In this document: piece after piece, positions 26,133 through 34,787 of the stretch
How the letters are laid out: each line of letters begins with the position of its first letter
How positions within the stretch are numbered: position 1 is the stretch's first letter
NCBI RefSeq assembly: GCF_040760005.1
Contig: NZ_CP099760.1
Span: forward strand, 5,115,501-5,179,500
DNA: 64,000 bases
Origin: Pseudomonas sp. stari2
GTDB lineage: Bacteria; Pseudomonadota; Gammaproteobacteria; Pseudomonadales; Pseudomonadaceae
Direction of reading: 5' to 3'
Made by a program: the position numbers and the translations under genes
The notes under the pieces: generated by a model
Seen by the model: only the letters and a program-made list of their open reading frames with translations
The model's database searches: none
Told to the model about the DNA's origin: nothing

Positions 26133-26450
26133 ATGAAAACCAAACTGATCCTCGCCCTGACCCTGTCCGTACTGGCCGCCAACACCTTCGCCGCCGATGG
26201 CTCGGACAAAACCAAATCCGCCGATTTCATCTCCGGCGCCAGCGCCGCCATCGAAACCAGCCACTCCGGCGCCTACGCAGCCGATGGTTTCGACAAAACC
26301 AACGTTGGCAAAGCGGTTGCTGCCGATGGCTTCGACAAGACTGGCACCGCTGCAGCCATCGCTGCCGACGGCTTCGACAAGACCGGCACCGCCGCTGCCA
26401 TCGCGGCCGACGGTTTCGATAAAACCGGCACTGCTGCAGCTATCAGCTGA
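26133..26450 (+). CDS. Small exported protein made of 14-residue ADGFDKT repeats
   Basis: A 105-residue protein. A Sec signal peptide (residues 1-20, ending ANTFA) is followed by a short linker and four 14-residue repeats, ADGFDKT plus seven residues, at 50-63, 64-77, 78-91 and 92-105; a shorter ADGSDKT copy starts the mature chain at 21. The repeats are encoded by 42-bp DNA units (26280-26447). There is no Cys, no aromatic residue besides Phe and Tyr49, and no membrane anchor. Short secreted proteins with N/D-G-x-D-x-T repeats are known to me as uncharacterised in Pseudomonas. GGAG precedes the start. Confidence 0.7.
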   Translation: MKTKLILALTLSVLAANTFAADGSDKTKSADFISGASAAIETSHSGAYAADGFDKTNVGKAVAADGFDKTGTAAAIAADGFDKTGTAAAIAADGFDKTGTAAAIS

Positions 26451-26470
26451 TCGGCAGAATGCAGACACCA

Positions 26471-26498
26471 AAGCCCGGCCATTGCCGGGCTTGTTCAT
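26471..26498 (+). terminator. Terminator of repeat-protein gene
   Basis: AAGCCCGGC (26471-26479), CATT loop, GCCGGGCTT (26484-26492), followed by TTGTTCATTT with a mixed T-rich tail. Confidence 0.75.
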
Positions 26499-26578
26499 TT
26501 CTAAAGGTCGGCATTTGATCTTCGCGGACCGGACTTGCACTATTGGCCGCTTATAAAAGCCTTCAGGAACACCCCGCC

Positions 26579-27208
26579 ATGCCCGATGACATCCATTTCT
26601 ACGAACCGGCCAACGGCCACGGCCTGCCCCACGATCCGTTCAACGCCATCGTCGGTCCGCGCCCCATCGGCTGGATTTCTTCGCAGGATGCCCAGGGCAA
26701 GTTGAATCTGGCGCCTTACAGCTTTTTCAACGCGTTCAACTACATTCCGCCGATCATCGGGTTCTCCAGCGTCGGGCGCAAAGACAGCCTGAACAACATC
26801 GAGCAGACCGGCGAGTTCGTCTGGAACCTCGCGACCCGGCCGCTGGCCGAGCAGATGAACCAGAGCTGCGCAGCCGTTGCGCCCGAAGTCAACGAGTTCG
26901 AACTGGCGGGTCTGACGCCGGTGGCGTCGAAGGTGATTGCCGTACCGCGTGTGGCCGAAAGCCCGGTGTCCTTCGAGTGCAAGGTCACGCAGATCATTCA
27001 GTTGCAGCGCGCCGACGGCGAGACGGTGCCGAGCTGGCTGGTGCTCGGCGAAGTGGTCGCCGTACACATTGCCAAATGGCTGTTGAAGGACGGGATCTAC
27101 GACACCGCCGCCGCAGAACCGATTCTGCGCGGCGGCGGGCCGGCGGACTACTTCCAGCTGGGGCCGGAGGCGTTGTTCAAGATGTGGCGCCCGGGCGCCG
27201 TCAAGTAA
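26579..27208 (+). CDS. Flavin reductase family protein
   Basis: A 209-residue FMN-binding split-barrel protein. The N-terminal PFNAIVGPRPIGWISSQDAQGKLNLAPYSFF is typical of the flavin reductase/DIM6-NTAB family; NLATRPLAEQMN and PVSFECKV continue the barrel. It probably reduces flavin for, or is itself, an oxidoreductase; the partner is not evident. The start at 26579 follows CAGGAAC. It converges with two small minus-strand genes. Confidence 0.85.
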   Translation: MPDDIHFYEPANGHGLPHDPFNAIVGPRPIGWISSQDAQGKLNLAPYSFFNAFNYIPPIIGFSSVGRKDSLNNIEQTGEFVWNLATRPLAEQMNQSCAAVAPEVNEFELAGLTPVASKVIAVPRVAESPVSFECKVTQIIQLQRADGETVPSWLVLGEVVAVHIAKWLLKDGIYDTAAAEPILRGGGPADYFQLGPEALFKMWRPGAVK

Positions 27209-27214
27209 ACGCGG

Positions 27215-27457
27215 TTACCAGATCAGCTCGGCGTCATCAGTGACGCCCTTGAGCTTGTCCAGCTCGTTGATGGCCGCTTCATCGGCGGCAATGGCGCCAG
27301 GGAATACCTGGTCATTCAACAGTTTGTGAAAGCGTGGCGCACCACCGTCGACCAGGGCCTTGACCGCGATTGCCGCGAAATAACCCTTGTTGCTGCCCAA
27401 CTCGACGGGGACTACAGCGGAAACCGCTTCGAAGTGTTCGAACTCTTTACGTGCCAT
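27215..27457 (-). CDS. Conserved hypothetical protein (80 residues)
   Basis: An 80-residue soluble acidic protein (MARKEFEHFEAVSAVVPVEL) with a CAGGA-like ribosome-binding site. It lies 43 bp downstream of the monooxygenase-like gene on the same strand and might be cotranscribed. No recognisable domain. Confidence 0.55.
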   Translation of the reverse strand: MARKEFEHFEAVSAVVPVELGSNKGYFAAIAVKALVDGGAPRFHKLLNDQVFPGAIAADEAAINELDKLKGVTDDAELIW

Positions 27458-27500
27458 ATCGCAGGTCCTGGCTCAGTCAGATAGGCCGGCCATTAAACCC

Positions 27501-27854
27501 TCAACCGGCGAGTTTGTGTATCGGCGCGCAACTTTGACCCAGCGCCTGCACTGCCGACACGTCTTTAAACGTGTGAAAATCCAGGCTGTTGACCACCAGG
27601 TCCTGCACCAACTCTGCAAAGACTTCCATCGACGGGCTGCTGAAGTAAGCGGTCATCGATTGCTGGTTATTCCAGAATCCGGAAACCAGCCACAACTCCG
27701 GATCACACTGCGAATGCTGCAAGGAAAAGCTCAGGCAACCAGCGGCGGCGCGGGACGGCTCGATCAGCGCGCTCAGGCGCATGCCGAGTTCCGCCGAGCG
27801 GCCGGCGCGCGCTCGAACGAAGGCCATATGACTGACGGGAATCTGCTTGGACAT
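27501..27854 (-). CDS. Antibiotic biosynthesis monooxygenase (ABM) domain protein
   Basis: A 117-residue ferredoxin-like-fold protein. The pattern SHMAFVRARAGRSAELGMRLSAL, then PGCLSF-like AAGCLSFSLQHSQCDPELWLV and FWNNQQSMTAYFSSP, is that of ABM-domain (YgiN/HmoB-like) proteins, which include quinol monooxygenases and reactive-compound scavengers. GGAGGG fixes the start at 27854. It is divergent from the AraC regulator, which may control it. Confidence 0.8.
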   Translation of the reverse strand: MSKQIPVSHMAFVRARAGRSAELGMRLSALIEPSRAAAGCLSFSLQHSQCDPELWLVSGFWNNQQSMTAYFSSPSMEVFAELVQDLVVNSLDFHTFKDVSAVQALGQSCAPIHKLAG

Positions 27855-28189
27855 GTTCAACCCTCCCAGGGAGTCGCGTGGCAGCCGGGGACGGGCTGCG
27901 ACAGGATCCAAGGTTAAGGGCCGTGCAGCATTCGCCGTTAGTCGATTCCTGCCGTCGCGTTGCACAATCCTGCGAGACTGTCTTCCAGGCCTGTAACAAC
28001 TCATGAATGGCTGTCACCGTCCTGTCACACCGGTTTCGAGCAAGTTTGCCGGGATGCGCCCTGTCATGTCTGGGCAGACCAGCAACGCCATGCAGGATCA
28101 GGCAAGCATTTCGCAGGATGTGTCTACCGCTTGCGCTTGCACAAACTTATGCTCTGCTCCCATTCCATCCCTTGCCGAGGAGGCTGTGC

Positions 28190-29119
28190 ATGACGTCATT
28201 CGATCGTTTTCAGGCGCCGCCCGATGCCGACATGGAAAAGCAGCGCGAGGAACTGGCGGCGATCATTCGCCGCAACACCTCCGAAGATGGCAGTTATGCC
28301 ACCGCCGTCGGATCGCTGTTCATGTCGCGCCACACAAAATCCCACGATTTCGCCCCGGTGCTCGCACAACCGGCGCTGTGCATCATGGCGCAGGGTCGCA
28401 AGGAGGTGCGGCTGGCAGACGAATACTTCAATTACGATCCGCTGAATTATCTGGTGGTCTCGGTCTCGATGCCGTTGAGCGGTCGGGTGGTGAATGTCTC
28501 GCCTCTGGAACCGATCCTCGCCGTGCGCCTGGACATCGATCCGGCAGAAATCACCGCGCTGATTGCCGACGCCGGCCCCATGGGCGTACCGACCCGGCCG
28601 ACCGGGCGCGGTCTGTATGTGGAAAGGATCGACAGCGCGATGCTCGATGCAGTGCTGCGCCTGGCCCGACTGCTCGACACGCCGAAAGACATCGCCATGC
28701 TCGCGCCACTGATTCGCCGGGAGATTCTCTATCGCCTGTTGCGCAGCCCGCAGGGCCATCGGCTGTACGAAATCGCCATCGCCAACAGCCAGAGCCACCG
28801 CATCAGCCAGGCGATCAAATGGCTCAACGGCAACTTCGAACAGCCGTTGCGCATCGATGATCTGGCGAAGGAAGTGAACCTCAGCGTCTCGACCCTGCAT
28901 CACCGTTTCAAGGCGATGACGGCGATGAGTCCGTTGCAGTATCAGAAGCAGCTGCGCCTGCAGGAGGCGCGGCGCCTGATGCTGGCTGAAGGGCTGGAGG
29001 CATCGGCGGCCGGATATCGCGTGGGTTATGAAAGCCCGTCGCAATTCAGCCGCGAGTACAGCCGGTTGTTCGGCGCGCCGCCGCTAAGGGATCTGGCGCG
29101 CCTTCGGCTGAGTGTCTGA
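28190..29119 (+). CDS. AraC-family transcriptional regulator
   Basis: A 309-residue regulator with an AraC_N-type ligand domain (about residues 30-180; PALCIMAQGRKEVRLADEYF) and a C-terminal double helix-turn-helix (about 205-300; LAKEVNLSVSTLHHRFKAMT, YRVGYESPSQFSREYSRLFG). GAGGAGG precedes the ATG at 28190. Regulators of this subtype often control a divergent oxidoreductase gene; the ABM-domain gene is the divergent neighbour. Its stop abuts the convergent ABC ATPase stop. Confidence 0.87.
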   Translation: MTSFDRFQAPPDADMEKQREELAAIIRRNTSEDGSYATAVGSLFMSRHTKSHDFAPVLAQPALCIMAQGRKEVRLADEYFNYDPLNYLVVSVSMPLSGRVVNVSPLEPILAVRLDIDPAEITALIADAGPMGVPTRPTGRGLYVERIDSAMLDAVLRLARLLDTPKDIAMLAPLIRREILYRLLRSPQGHRLYEIAIANSQSHRISQAIKWLNGNFEQPLRIDDLAKEVNLSVSTLHHRFKAMTAMSPLQYQKQLRLQEARRLMLAEGLEASAAGYRVGYESPSQFSREYSRLFGAPPLRDLARLRLSV

Positions 29120-30175
29120 TCAGGCGCCGAGTACCCGACACGCCTCACTCGGCAACGTCACCGACACCGGATGCCCGATCCCCAGCCCGATGCCCTGACA
29201 CGGCGTGCTCAGCGCCGTGAAGGTCACCCCGGAACATTCCACCGTAGTCTCGATGGTTGCGCCGATGTCGCGCACGAACGTCACCTTGCCCAGCAGGCGA
29301 TTGCCCGCCGTGGCCTGGGGTGCCGACAGTTGCAGGTCCTCGGGGCGAATCAACATCTTCACTTTCTGCCCGACCACGATGCTGCTGCAGATCGGCACTT
29401 GCAGGGCATCGCCGCCCGGCAGCACGACCTTGCCGTCGCCCAACGCTGTGGCCGGGAAGATGTTGCCGGAGCCGATGAAGTCCGCGACGAATTCGTTGGC
29501 CGGATGGCGGTAGATTTCAATGGGCGTGCCCACTTGTTGCACCCGATGCTCGCCCAGCACCACCACGATGTCAGCCATGGTCATGGCCTCGCGTTGATCG
29601 TGGGTGACCATGATGGTGGTGATGTTCAGGCGTTGTTGTAGCTGGCGGATTTCCACCTGCATCGACTCGCGCAACTTGGCATCCAGCGCCGACAGTGGTT
29701 CATCGAGCAGAAGGATTTTCGGGTGCGAAGCGATCGCCCGGGCAATCGCCACCCGCTGACGCTGACCGCCGGAGAGTTTCGCCACCGGACGATCGATCAT
29801 CGGTTGCAGCTGGATCAGCTCCAGCAATTCCACCACCCGCGCCTGTTGATCCGCCTTGCTCACGCCGCGCAGTTTCAGCGGATAGGCGATGTTCTCGCCC
29901 ACGGTCATGTGCGGAAACAATGCCAGCGACTGGAACACCATACCGAAGTTGCGCAGGTGCGCCGGGGTGTGGCCGATGTCTTCGCCGTCCAGGCGGATCT
30001 CGCCGCCGGTGAGGGTTTCCAGCCCGGCGATCATTCGCAGCAAGGTGGTCTTGCCGCAGCCCGACGGACCGAGGAAGCACACCAGTTTGCCCTCGGGCAA
30101 ATGCAGGTTGACGTCTTTTACCGCGCAGGCCGAGCCGTAGTGTTTCTCGACGTTTTCCAGAATCAGACCAGACAT
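29120..30175 (-). CDS. ABC transporter ATPase, spermidine/putrescine (PotA) type
   Basis: A 351-residue cytoplasmic ATPase. Walker A GPSGCGKTT, Q-loop FQSLALFPH, signature LSGGQRQRVA, Walker B ILLLDEP and the switch His (MVTHDQ) are all intact. The C-terminal TOBE-type regulatory domain covers about residues 265-350. It is the last gene of a four-gene import operon. Substrate is judged only from family and context: a polyamine, guanidino compound or similar cation. Confidence 0.9.
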   Translation of the reverse strand: MSGLILENVEKHYGSACAVKDVNLHLPEGKLVCFLGPSGCGKTTLLRMIAGLETLTGGEIRLDGEDIGHTPAHLRNFGMVFQSLALFPHMTVGENIAYPLKLRGVSKADQQARVVELLELIQLQPMIDRPVAKLSGGQRQRVAIARAIASHPKILLLDEPLSALDAKLRESMQVEIRQLQQRLNITTIMVTHDQREAMTMADIVVVLGEHRVQQVGTPIEIYRHPANEFVADFIGSGNIFPATALGDGKVVLPGGDALQVPICSSIVVGQKVKMLIRPEDLQLSAPQATAGNRLLGKVTFVRDIGATIETTVECSGVTFTALSTPCQGIGLGIGHPVSVTLPSEACRVLGA

Positions 30176-30189
30176 AACTCACCTCAAAA

Positions 30190-31038
30190 TCAGAAGGAAA
30201 CGCCGCCCTCGCCCACCAGCTTCTCCAGCGCCCAGATCAGGACGAAGTCGATCAGCACGATCAGCACGGCAAACGAGAACACGGTAGGGTCGAGCGATGA
30301 CACGGTGCGGCTGTACATCCAGATCGGCACGGTCATGACGTCGATGGTGTAGAGGAAATAGGTCACGGTGAATTCGTTGAAGGAGACGATGAACGCCAGC
30401 AGCATCCCCGCCAGAATCCCCGATTTCATCAACGGCACCACCACATCGACGATGGCGCGCAGTGGCGAAGCGCCGAGCATCTGCGCGGCCTCTTCGACTT
30501 CGCTGCCGATGGAAAGCATGGCCGCCGTGCAGTTCTTCACCACGAACGGCAGCGCCAGAATCACGTGGGCAATCACCAGACGCGACGTAGTCATGTGGAA
30601 CGGCAGGCTGTCGAACACCAGCAGCAAGGCCAGCCCCAGCACCACCATCGGGAACACCAGCGGCAGCGACATCAGTTGCAGTGCCACGCCCTTGCCACGG
30701 AATTCGCAACGGGTCAGCGCGTAAGCCGCCGGCACCGCGATCAGCGTGGCGAAAATCATCGTCAGGCACGACACCAGCAAACTGGTGCCCATGGCTTGAC
30801 CGAGGCTCAGCACATCACTGGCGTCCGGCGACACAAACGTGTGCCACGCCGCCTTGTACCACTGCAGGCTGTAACTGCTCGGCGGGAAGTCGAGGTTCGA
30901 CGCGCCACTGAACGACATCACGATCATGGTCAGGATCGGCAACACCGCCAGGAACAAAATGATCCCGGAAAGGGTGCCGGCAAACTTGCCGGTATCGCCC
31001 GGCAACAGTGACTGGCGCTTCTTGATCAGGGCACTCAT
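30190..31038 (-). CDS. ABC permease, PotC type
   Basis: A 282-residue inner-membrane permease with six helices. The EAA loop that docks the ATPase is EEAAQMLGASPLRAIVDVVV. It overlaps the preceding permease gene by 4 bp and is 14 bp from the ATPase gene. Confidence 0.88.
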   Translation of the reverse strand: MSALIKKRQSLLPGDTGKFAGTLSGIILFLAVLPILTMIVMSFSGASNLDFPPSSYSLQWYKAAWHTFVSPDASDVLSLGQAMGTSLLVSCLTMIFATLIAVPAAYALTRCEFRGKGVALQLMSLPLVFPMVVLGLALLLVFDSLPFHMTTSRLVIAHVILALPFVVKNCTAAMLSIGSEVEEAAQMLGASPLRAIVDVVVPLMKSGILAGMLLAFIVSFNEFTVTYFLYTIDVMTVPIWMYSRTVSSLDPTVFSFAVLIVLIDFVLIWALEKLVGEGGVSF

Positions 31039-31943
31039 TGCGAAGCCTCCAGCAGACGGCGACGGCGGCCGGTGATGTATTCGGACAAGGTCATGATGGC
31101 GAGCGTGGTGACGATCAGCACCACCCCGGCGGCGGACGCGGCAGGCCAGTTCATCAGCGGGGCGATCTGGTCATGCACCATCACCGCGAGCATCGGCACG
31201 CGACGGCCACCCAGCAGAAGAGGCACCACAAAGCTGCTGGCGTTGTAGGCGAACACCAGGGTCGCGCCAGTGATGATCCCCGGCAGACTCATCGGCAATA
31301 CCACCTGACGAAACACTTGAAAACGACTGGCGCCAAGGGTGGCAGCAGCTTCTTCGTAGCTGCGGGCGACACCGCGCATGGCGCTGGCAATCGGCAGCAC
31401 GGCCAACGGAAACGCGGTCTGCACCAACCCCATCAACACGCCGTTCTGGTTGTACAGCAACATGATCGGACGCTTGATCAGACCGAGGCCCATCAGGGTC
31501 TGGTTGAGCATGCCGCCGGGGCCGAGGATCACCAGCCAGCCATAGCTTTGCAGCAGCAGGTTGACCAGCAGCGGCAACAGTACCGCCGCCAGAAAAATCC
31601 GCCGCACGAACGGCGAGGTCAGGCGCGACATGGTGTAGGCCACCGGGATCGCCAGCACCACGGCGATCACCGCGCTGATCAGCGCCAGACGCAAGGTCAG
31701 CAGCAACGATTTGAGGTAGTAGGGTTCGAGCAACTGCGCGTAACTGGCCAGGCTGAAACCGGACCACTCCGCGCCTTTGGTGCCGACGCTCATGCGCAGC
31801 ACCAGCAGGCTGGCGGCAATCAGCACGCCGAGAAACAGCATCGACGGCGTGAGGAAAAACCACGCCCGCGCCGTCGGCGAAATACCGCGCGCCGGGCGCA
31901 CGTCACCCGCGCCGACCGGTTGGGTCAGGGATTGATGTTCCAT
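31035..31943 (-). CDS. ABC permease, PotB type
   Basis: A 302-residue permease with an N-terminal cytoplasmic extension (about 25 residues), six helices and the EAA loop EEAAATLGASRFQVFRQVVL. Pairs with the PotC-type protein to form the channel. It is separated from the binding-protein gene by a stem-loop that probably lowers its expression relative to the binding protein. Confidence 0.88.
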   Translation of the reverse strand: MEHQSLTQPVGAGDVRPARGISPTARAWFFLTPSMLFLGVLIAASLLVLRMSVGTKGAEWSGFSLASYAQLLEPYYLKSLLLTLRLALISAVIAVVLAIPVAYTMSRLTSPFVRRIFLAAVLLPLLVNLLLQSYGWLVILGPGGMLNQTLMGLGLIKRPIMLLYNQNGVLMGLVQTAFPLAVLPIASAMRGVARSYEEAAATLGASRFQVFRQVVLPMSLPGIITGATLVFAYNASSFVVPLLLGGRRVPMLAVMVHDQIAPLMNWPAASAAGVVLIVTTLAIMTLSEYITGRRRRLLEASQ

Positions 31944-31975
31944 AGCAATGATCTCGTCAATGGAAAACGAATCTC

Positions 31976-32004
31976 CCGGGCACCCCGATCATGCGGTGCC
32001 CCGG
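31976..32004 (-). terminator. Intercistronic stem-loop between binding-protein and permease genes
   Basis: GGGCACC (31978-31984) pairs with GGTGCCC (31995-32001), extendable by CC/GG. There is no U-tract, so it is more likely an mRNA-stabilising or attenuating hairpin than a full terminator. Confidence 0.55.
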
Positions 32005-32014
32005 AAGGTCGGCG

Positions 32015-33118
32015 TCAGGAAGAAAAGATTTCCGTGTAGCGACGAATCCACTGGTCATGCACAGTCGCCAGGAAGGCGTTGTCGTGCATGATCGCCTTCT
32101 CCGCAATCTGCTCCGGCGTGAGGATGAACGGGCTCTTGCGCGCTTCGGCGGAGATGATCGCCTTGGCGTTGACCGGGCCGTTGAAGATGTCTTCGGCCAT
32201 CTTGCCCTGTACCAGCGGGTCGAGGGAGTGGTCGATGAAGGCGTAGGCCAGGTCGGTGTCGCCCGGACGGTTCTTCGGCATCACCGAGAGCATCAGGTCG
32301 GTGTAGAAACCTTCCTTCATGCCGAACGTGGCGCCGAGGCCGTAGTTCGGATCGCGGATCTGCTTGGGGAAAAACGCCGGGGCGTAGAGGCCGCCCATGT
32401 CCAGAGAACCGGTGCGGAACAGCTCGGCAATCTGGTTGGGGTTTTCGCCCAGGGTCACCACACGCTCCTTGAGCTCGGCGAGTTTCTTGAAGCCCGGTTC
32501 GATGTTGTGCTCGTCACCACCGGCCAGTTTGGCGGCGATGATGATCAGGTCCATGGCCTCGGTCCAGTTCGGCGGCGGCAGGAAAATGTTCGGTGCCAGA
32601 TCGGCGTCCCACAGCGCGGCGTAACTGTCCGGCGCTTCCTTCTGGGTGCGAGTGCTGTAGACCAGACTGTTGCACCACAGCAGGTAACCGATGCCGTGAC
32701 CGTTGGCCCCGGTGCGGTATTTTTCCGGGACGTCGATCAGGTTGGGAATGCGGTTGAGATCGGGCTTTTCCAGCAGTCCGGCAGCGGCCAGACCTTCGGC
32801 GCCGACCCCGGCCAGGGTGATGATGTCGTACTGCGGACGGTCACCGCCGGCCTTTAGTTTGGCGACCATTTCCGAAGTGCTGCCGGTACGGTCGGCAATC
32901 ACTTTGGCGCCGGTCTTGGCCTCGAACGTTGCAGCGATGTTGCGCAGTGCGGCGAGGCCCGTGTCATCGGACCAGGTCAGCAGGCGCAGGGTCTTGCCGG
33001 CAAAGCGGGTGTCGCTGGCACTGGCCCGGATGAAGGGCATGCTCATGGCCGCCGCAGCCACCGAGGCCACGCCGACGGTTTTGATGAATTGACGCCTGTT
33101 CAGATCGTGCTCGCCCAT
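32015..33118 (-). CDS. ABC substrate-binding protein, PotD type
   Basis: A 367-residue periplasmic binding protein. The N-terminus has a twin-arginine motif (NRRQFIK) and a hydrophobic stretch ending SMPFIRASA, so export by Tat is likely. The mature part follows the extracellular solute-binding family 1/PotD fold (LRLLTWSDDTGLAALRNIAATF; DIITLAGVGAEGLAAAGLLE). First gene of the import operon; it has its own upstream region with the element shared with the decarboxylase operon. Confidence 0.87.
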   Translation of the reverse strand: MGEHDLNRRQFIKTVGVASVAAAAMSMPFIRASASDTRFAGKTLRLLTWSDDTGLAALRNIAATFEAKTGAKVIADRTGSTSEMVAKLKAGGDRPQYDIITLAGVGAEGLAAAGLLEKPDLNRIPNLIDVPEKYRTGANGHGIGYLLWCNSLVYSTRTQKEAPDSYAALWDADLAPNIFLPPPNWTEAMDLIIIAAKLAGGDEHNIEPGFKKLAELKERVVTLGENPNQIAELFRTGSLDMGGLYAPAFFPKQIRDPNYGLGATFGMKEGFYTDLMLSVMPKNRPGDTDLAYAFIDHSLDPLVQGKMAEDIFNGPVNAKAIISAEARKSPFILTPEQIAEKAIMHDNAFLATVHDQWIRRYTEIFSS

Positions 33119-33256
33119 TTAGGACTCCCATTATTTTTCTAAGTATGAGATTGATCGCAACCCTTGCATCTGCCTGACCGATATTGCTCAAGCGCCCGGT
33201 TTCAAAGGGTTTGAGCGTGGTCTGCGGGTTCATCCTGAGGTCGTGCAAAACACCTG

Positions 33257-33285
33257 ACTATCGATAAAAACTCATTGGAGCCATG
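33257..33285 (-). promoter_or_regulatory. 29-bp shared regulatory element, copy 1 (upstream of potD-like gene)
   Basis: The core ATCGATAAAA-A/G-CTCAT and the end AGCCATG agree at 24 of 29 positions with 36507-36535. It lies about 140 bp before the binding-protein start. The same orientation in both places suggests one LysR-type operator. Confidence 0.6.
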
Positions 33286-33293
33286 ACGCCGGT

Positions 33294-33316
33294 GCATGCC
33301 TCGTTGCGAGGCATGC
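33294..33316 (-). terminator. Hairpin after aldehyde dehydrogenase gene
   Basis: GCATGCCTCG (33294-33303), TTG, CGAGGCATGC (33307-33316), a perfect 10-bp stem 20 bp past the dehydrogenase stop. No U-tract on the minus strand; a probable terminator or mRNA end. Confidence 0.55.
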
Positions 33317-33335
33317 GCTGACCTTTTTCGGGCAT

Positions 33336-34787
33336 TCAGAGCGCGCGGATCACGTGCTTGATTTCCTGAAATGCAGCCAGGCCCCACGGCCCCAACTCGC
33401 GGCCGATGCTGCTCTGTTTGTAGCCGCCCCACGCGGTCTGCGGAAAGATCACCTGCGGCGCGTTGAGCCACACCAGCCCCGCCTGCAAGGCGTTGGCGAC
33501 CCGATCCGCCGTCTCGGCATTGCGCGTGACGACACTGGCGACCAGACCGAACTGGCTGTCGTTGGCCAGGGCAATCGCCTCGGCTTCCGAAGCGAAACTG
33601 CGCACGCAGATCACCGGGCCGAAGATCTCTTCACACCACAGCGCACTGTCGAGGGGCACTTCGGTGAAGATCGTCGGCTGCAAGAAATAGCCGCGCTGCA
33701 GATCGGCGGGACGATTGCCGCCACAGATCAGCTTGGCACCGGCGCTCAGACCACGGTCGATGTGACCGAGCACGCGCTGGTACTGCGCCTGATTGACCAG
33801 CGCGCCCATCTCGACTTCCGGGTCGAACGGATCGGCCACACGGATTTTCTCCGCACGGGCCTTCAAGCGGATCAGAAATTCATCGGCCAGTTCATCGGCA
33901 ACCAGCACCCGGCTGGTGGCCGAGCACATCTGCCCGGCGTTGAAGAAACCGCCACCGCAGGCCAGTTCCACCGCCAGATCGAGGTCGGCATCTTCCAGAA
34001 TCAGCAACGAGGATTTGCCGCCCAGTTCCAGGCTCACGCCCTTCACGGTTTCAGCGGCGCGCTGCATCACTTGCACACCGACGGCGTTGCTGCCGGTGAA
34101 GGAAACCTTGGCGATGCGCGGGTCCGCTGACAGCGGCGCACCGACCGCCAGACCGGTGCCGCACACCAGGTTGAACACGCCTTTTGGCAGACCGGATTCG
34201 GCGATGATGGTCGCCAGCTCCAGTTCCGGCAACGGCGTGACTTCAGAAGGTTTGAGCACCACGCAGCAACCGGCGGCCAAGGCCGGGGCGAGTTTCCATG
34301 CGGTGGTGACCATCGGGAAATTCCACGGCACGATCAGGCCGACCACACCGCACGGCTCGCGGCGCAGACGTGCGCTGAAGTCGTCGCTCGGCAGCGGCAC
34401 GTTGCTGTCCTGTTTTGCATCAAGACTTTCGGCGAGTCCGGCGTAGTACTCGAATGTGGCAATCACATCATCGACATCGATGCCCGCTTCAAACTGCGGT
34501 TTGCCGTTGTTGCTCGACTGCAGGTTCATCAAGTGATCACGGCCATTACGCACGCCTTCGGCAATCTTGCGCAAAATTGCGCCGCGCTCGGCTCCCGTGG
34601 TTTTCGACCAGACCTTGAAGGCTTCGGTCGCCGCCGCTACAGCCTGGTTGACGGCGCTTTCGTCACCGCCATTGACCGTGGTCAGCAGCGCTTCGGTGGC
34701 CGGATTGATGACGCGCAGGTGTTCGCGACCGGCGGACCATTGGCCGTTGATGTACAGGCCGTCGAGTGTGGTCGGGAAATTCATCAT
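33336..34787 (-). CDS. Aldehyde dehydrogenase, aminoaldehyde/betaine-aldehyde type
   Basis: A 483-residue NAD(P)-dependent dehydrogenase. Catalytic Cys288 (GQMCSATSR) and Glu254 (LELGGKS), Asn156 (PWNFP) and the Rossmann glycines (FTGSNAVG) are present. It overlaps the decarboxylase stop within ATGATGA; the ATG at 34784 is an equal alternative start. In context it should oxidise the aldehyde released by the decarboxylase, for example 4-guanidinobutanal to 4-guanidinobutanoate. That substrate is inference. Confidence 0.88.
   Translation of the reverse strand: MMNFPTTLDGLYINGQWSAGREHLRVINPATEALLTTVNGGDESAVNQAVAAATEAFKVWSKTTGAERGAILRKIAEGVRNGRDHLMNLQSSNNGKPQFEAGIDVDDVIATFEYYAGLAESLDAKQDSNVPLPSDDFSARLRREPCGVVGLIVPWNFPMVTTAWKLAPALAAGCCVVLKPSEVTPLPELELATIIAESGLPKGVFNLVCGTGLAVGAPLSADPRIAKVSFTGSNAVGVQVMQRAAETVKGVSLELGGKSSLLILEDADLDLAVELACGGGFFNAGQMCSATSRVLVADELADEFLIRLKARAEKIRVADPFDPEVEMGALVNQAQYQRVLGHIDRGLSAGAKLICGGNRPADLQRGYFLQPTIFTEVPLDSALWCEEIFGPVICVRSFASEAEAIALANDSQFGLVASVVTRNAETADRVANALQAGLVWLNAPQVIFPQTAWGGYKQSSIGRELGPWGLAAFQEIKHVIRAL

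Noticed and set aside
26280..26447. Tandem 42-bp repeats considered as CRISPR or satellite
   Set aside because: The units are contiguous without spacers and keep the reading frame of an exported protein.
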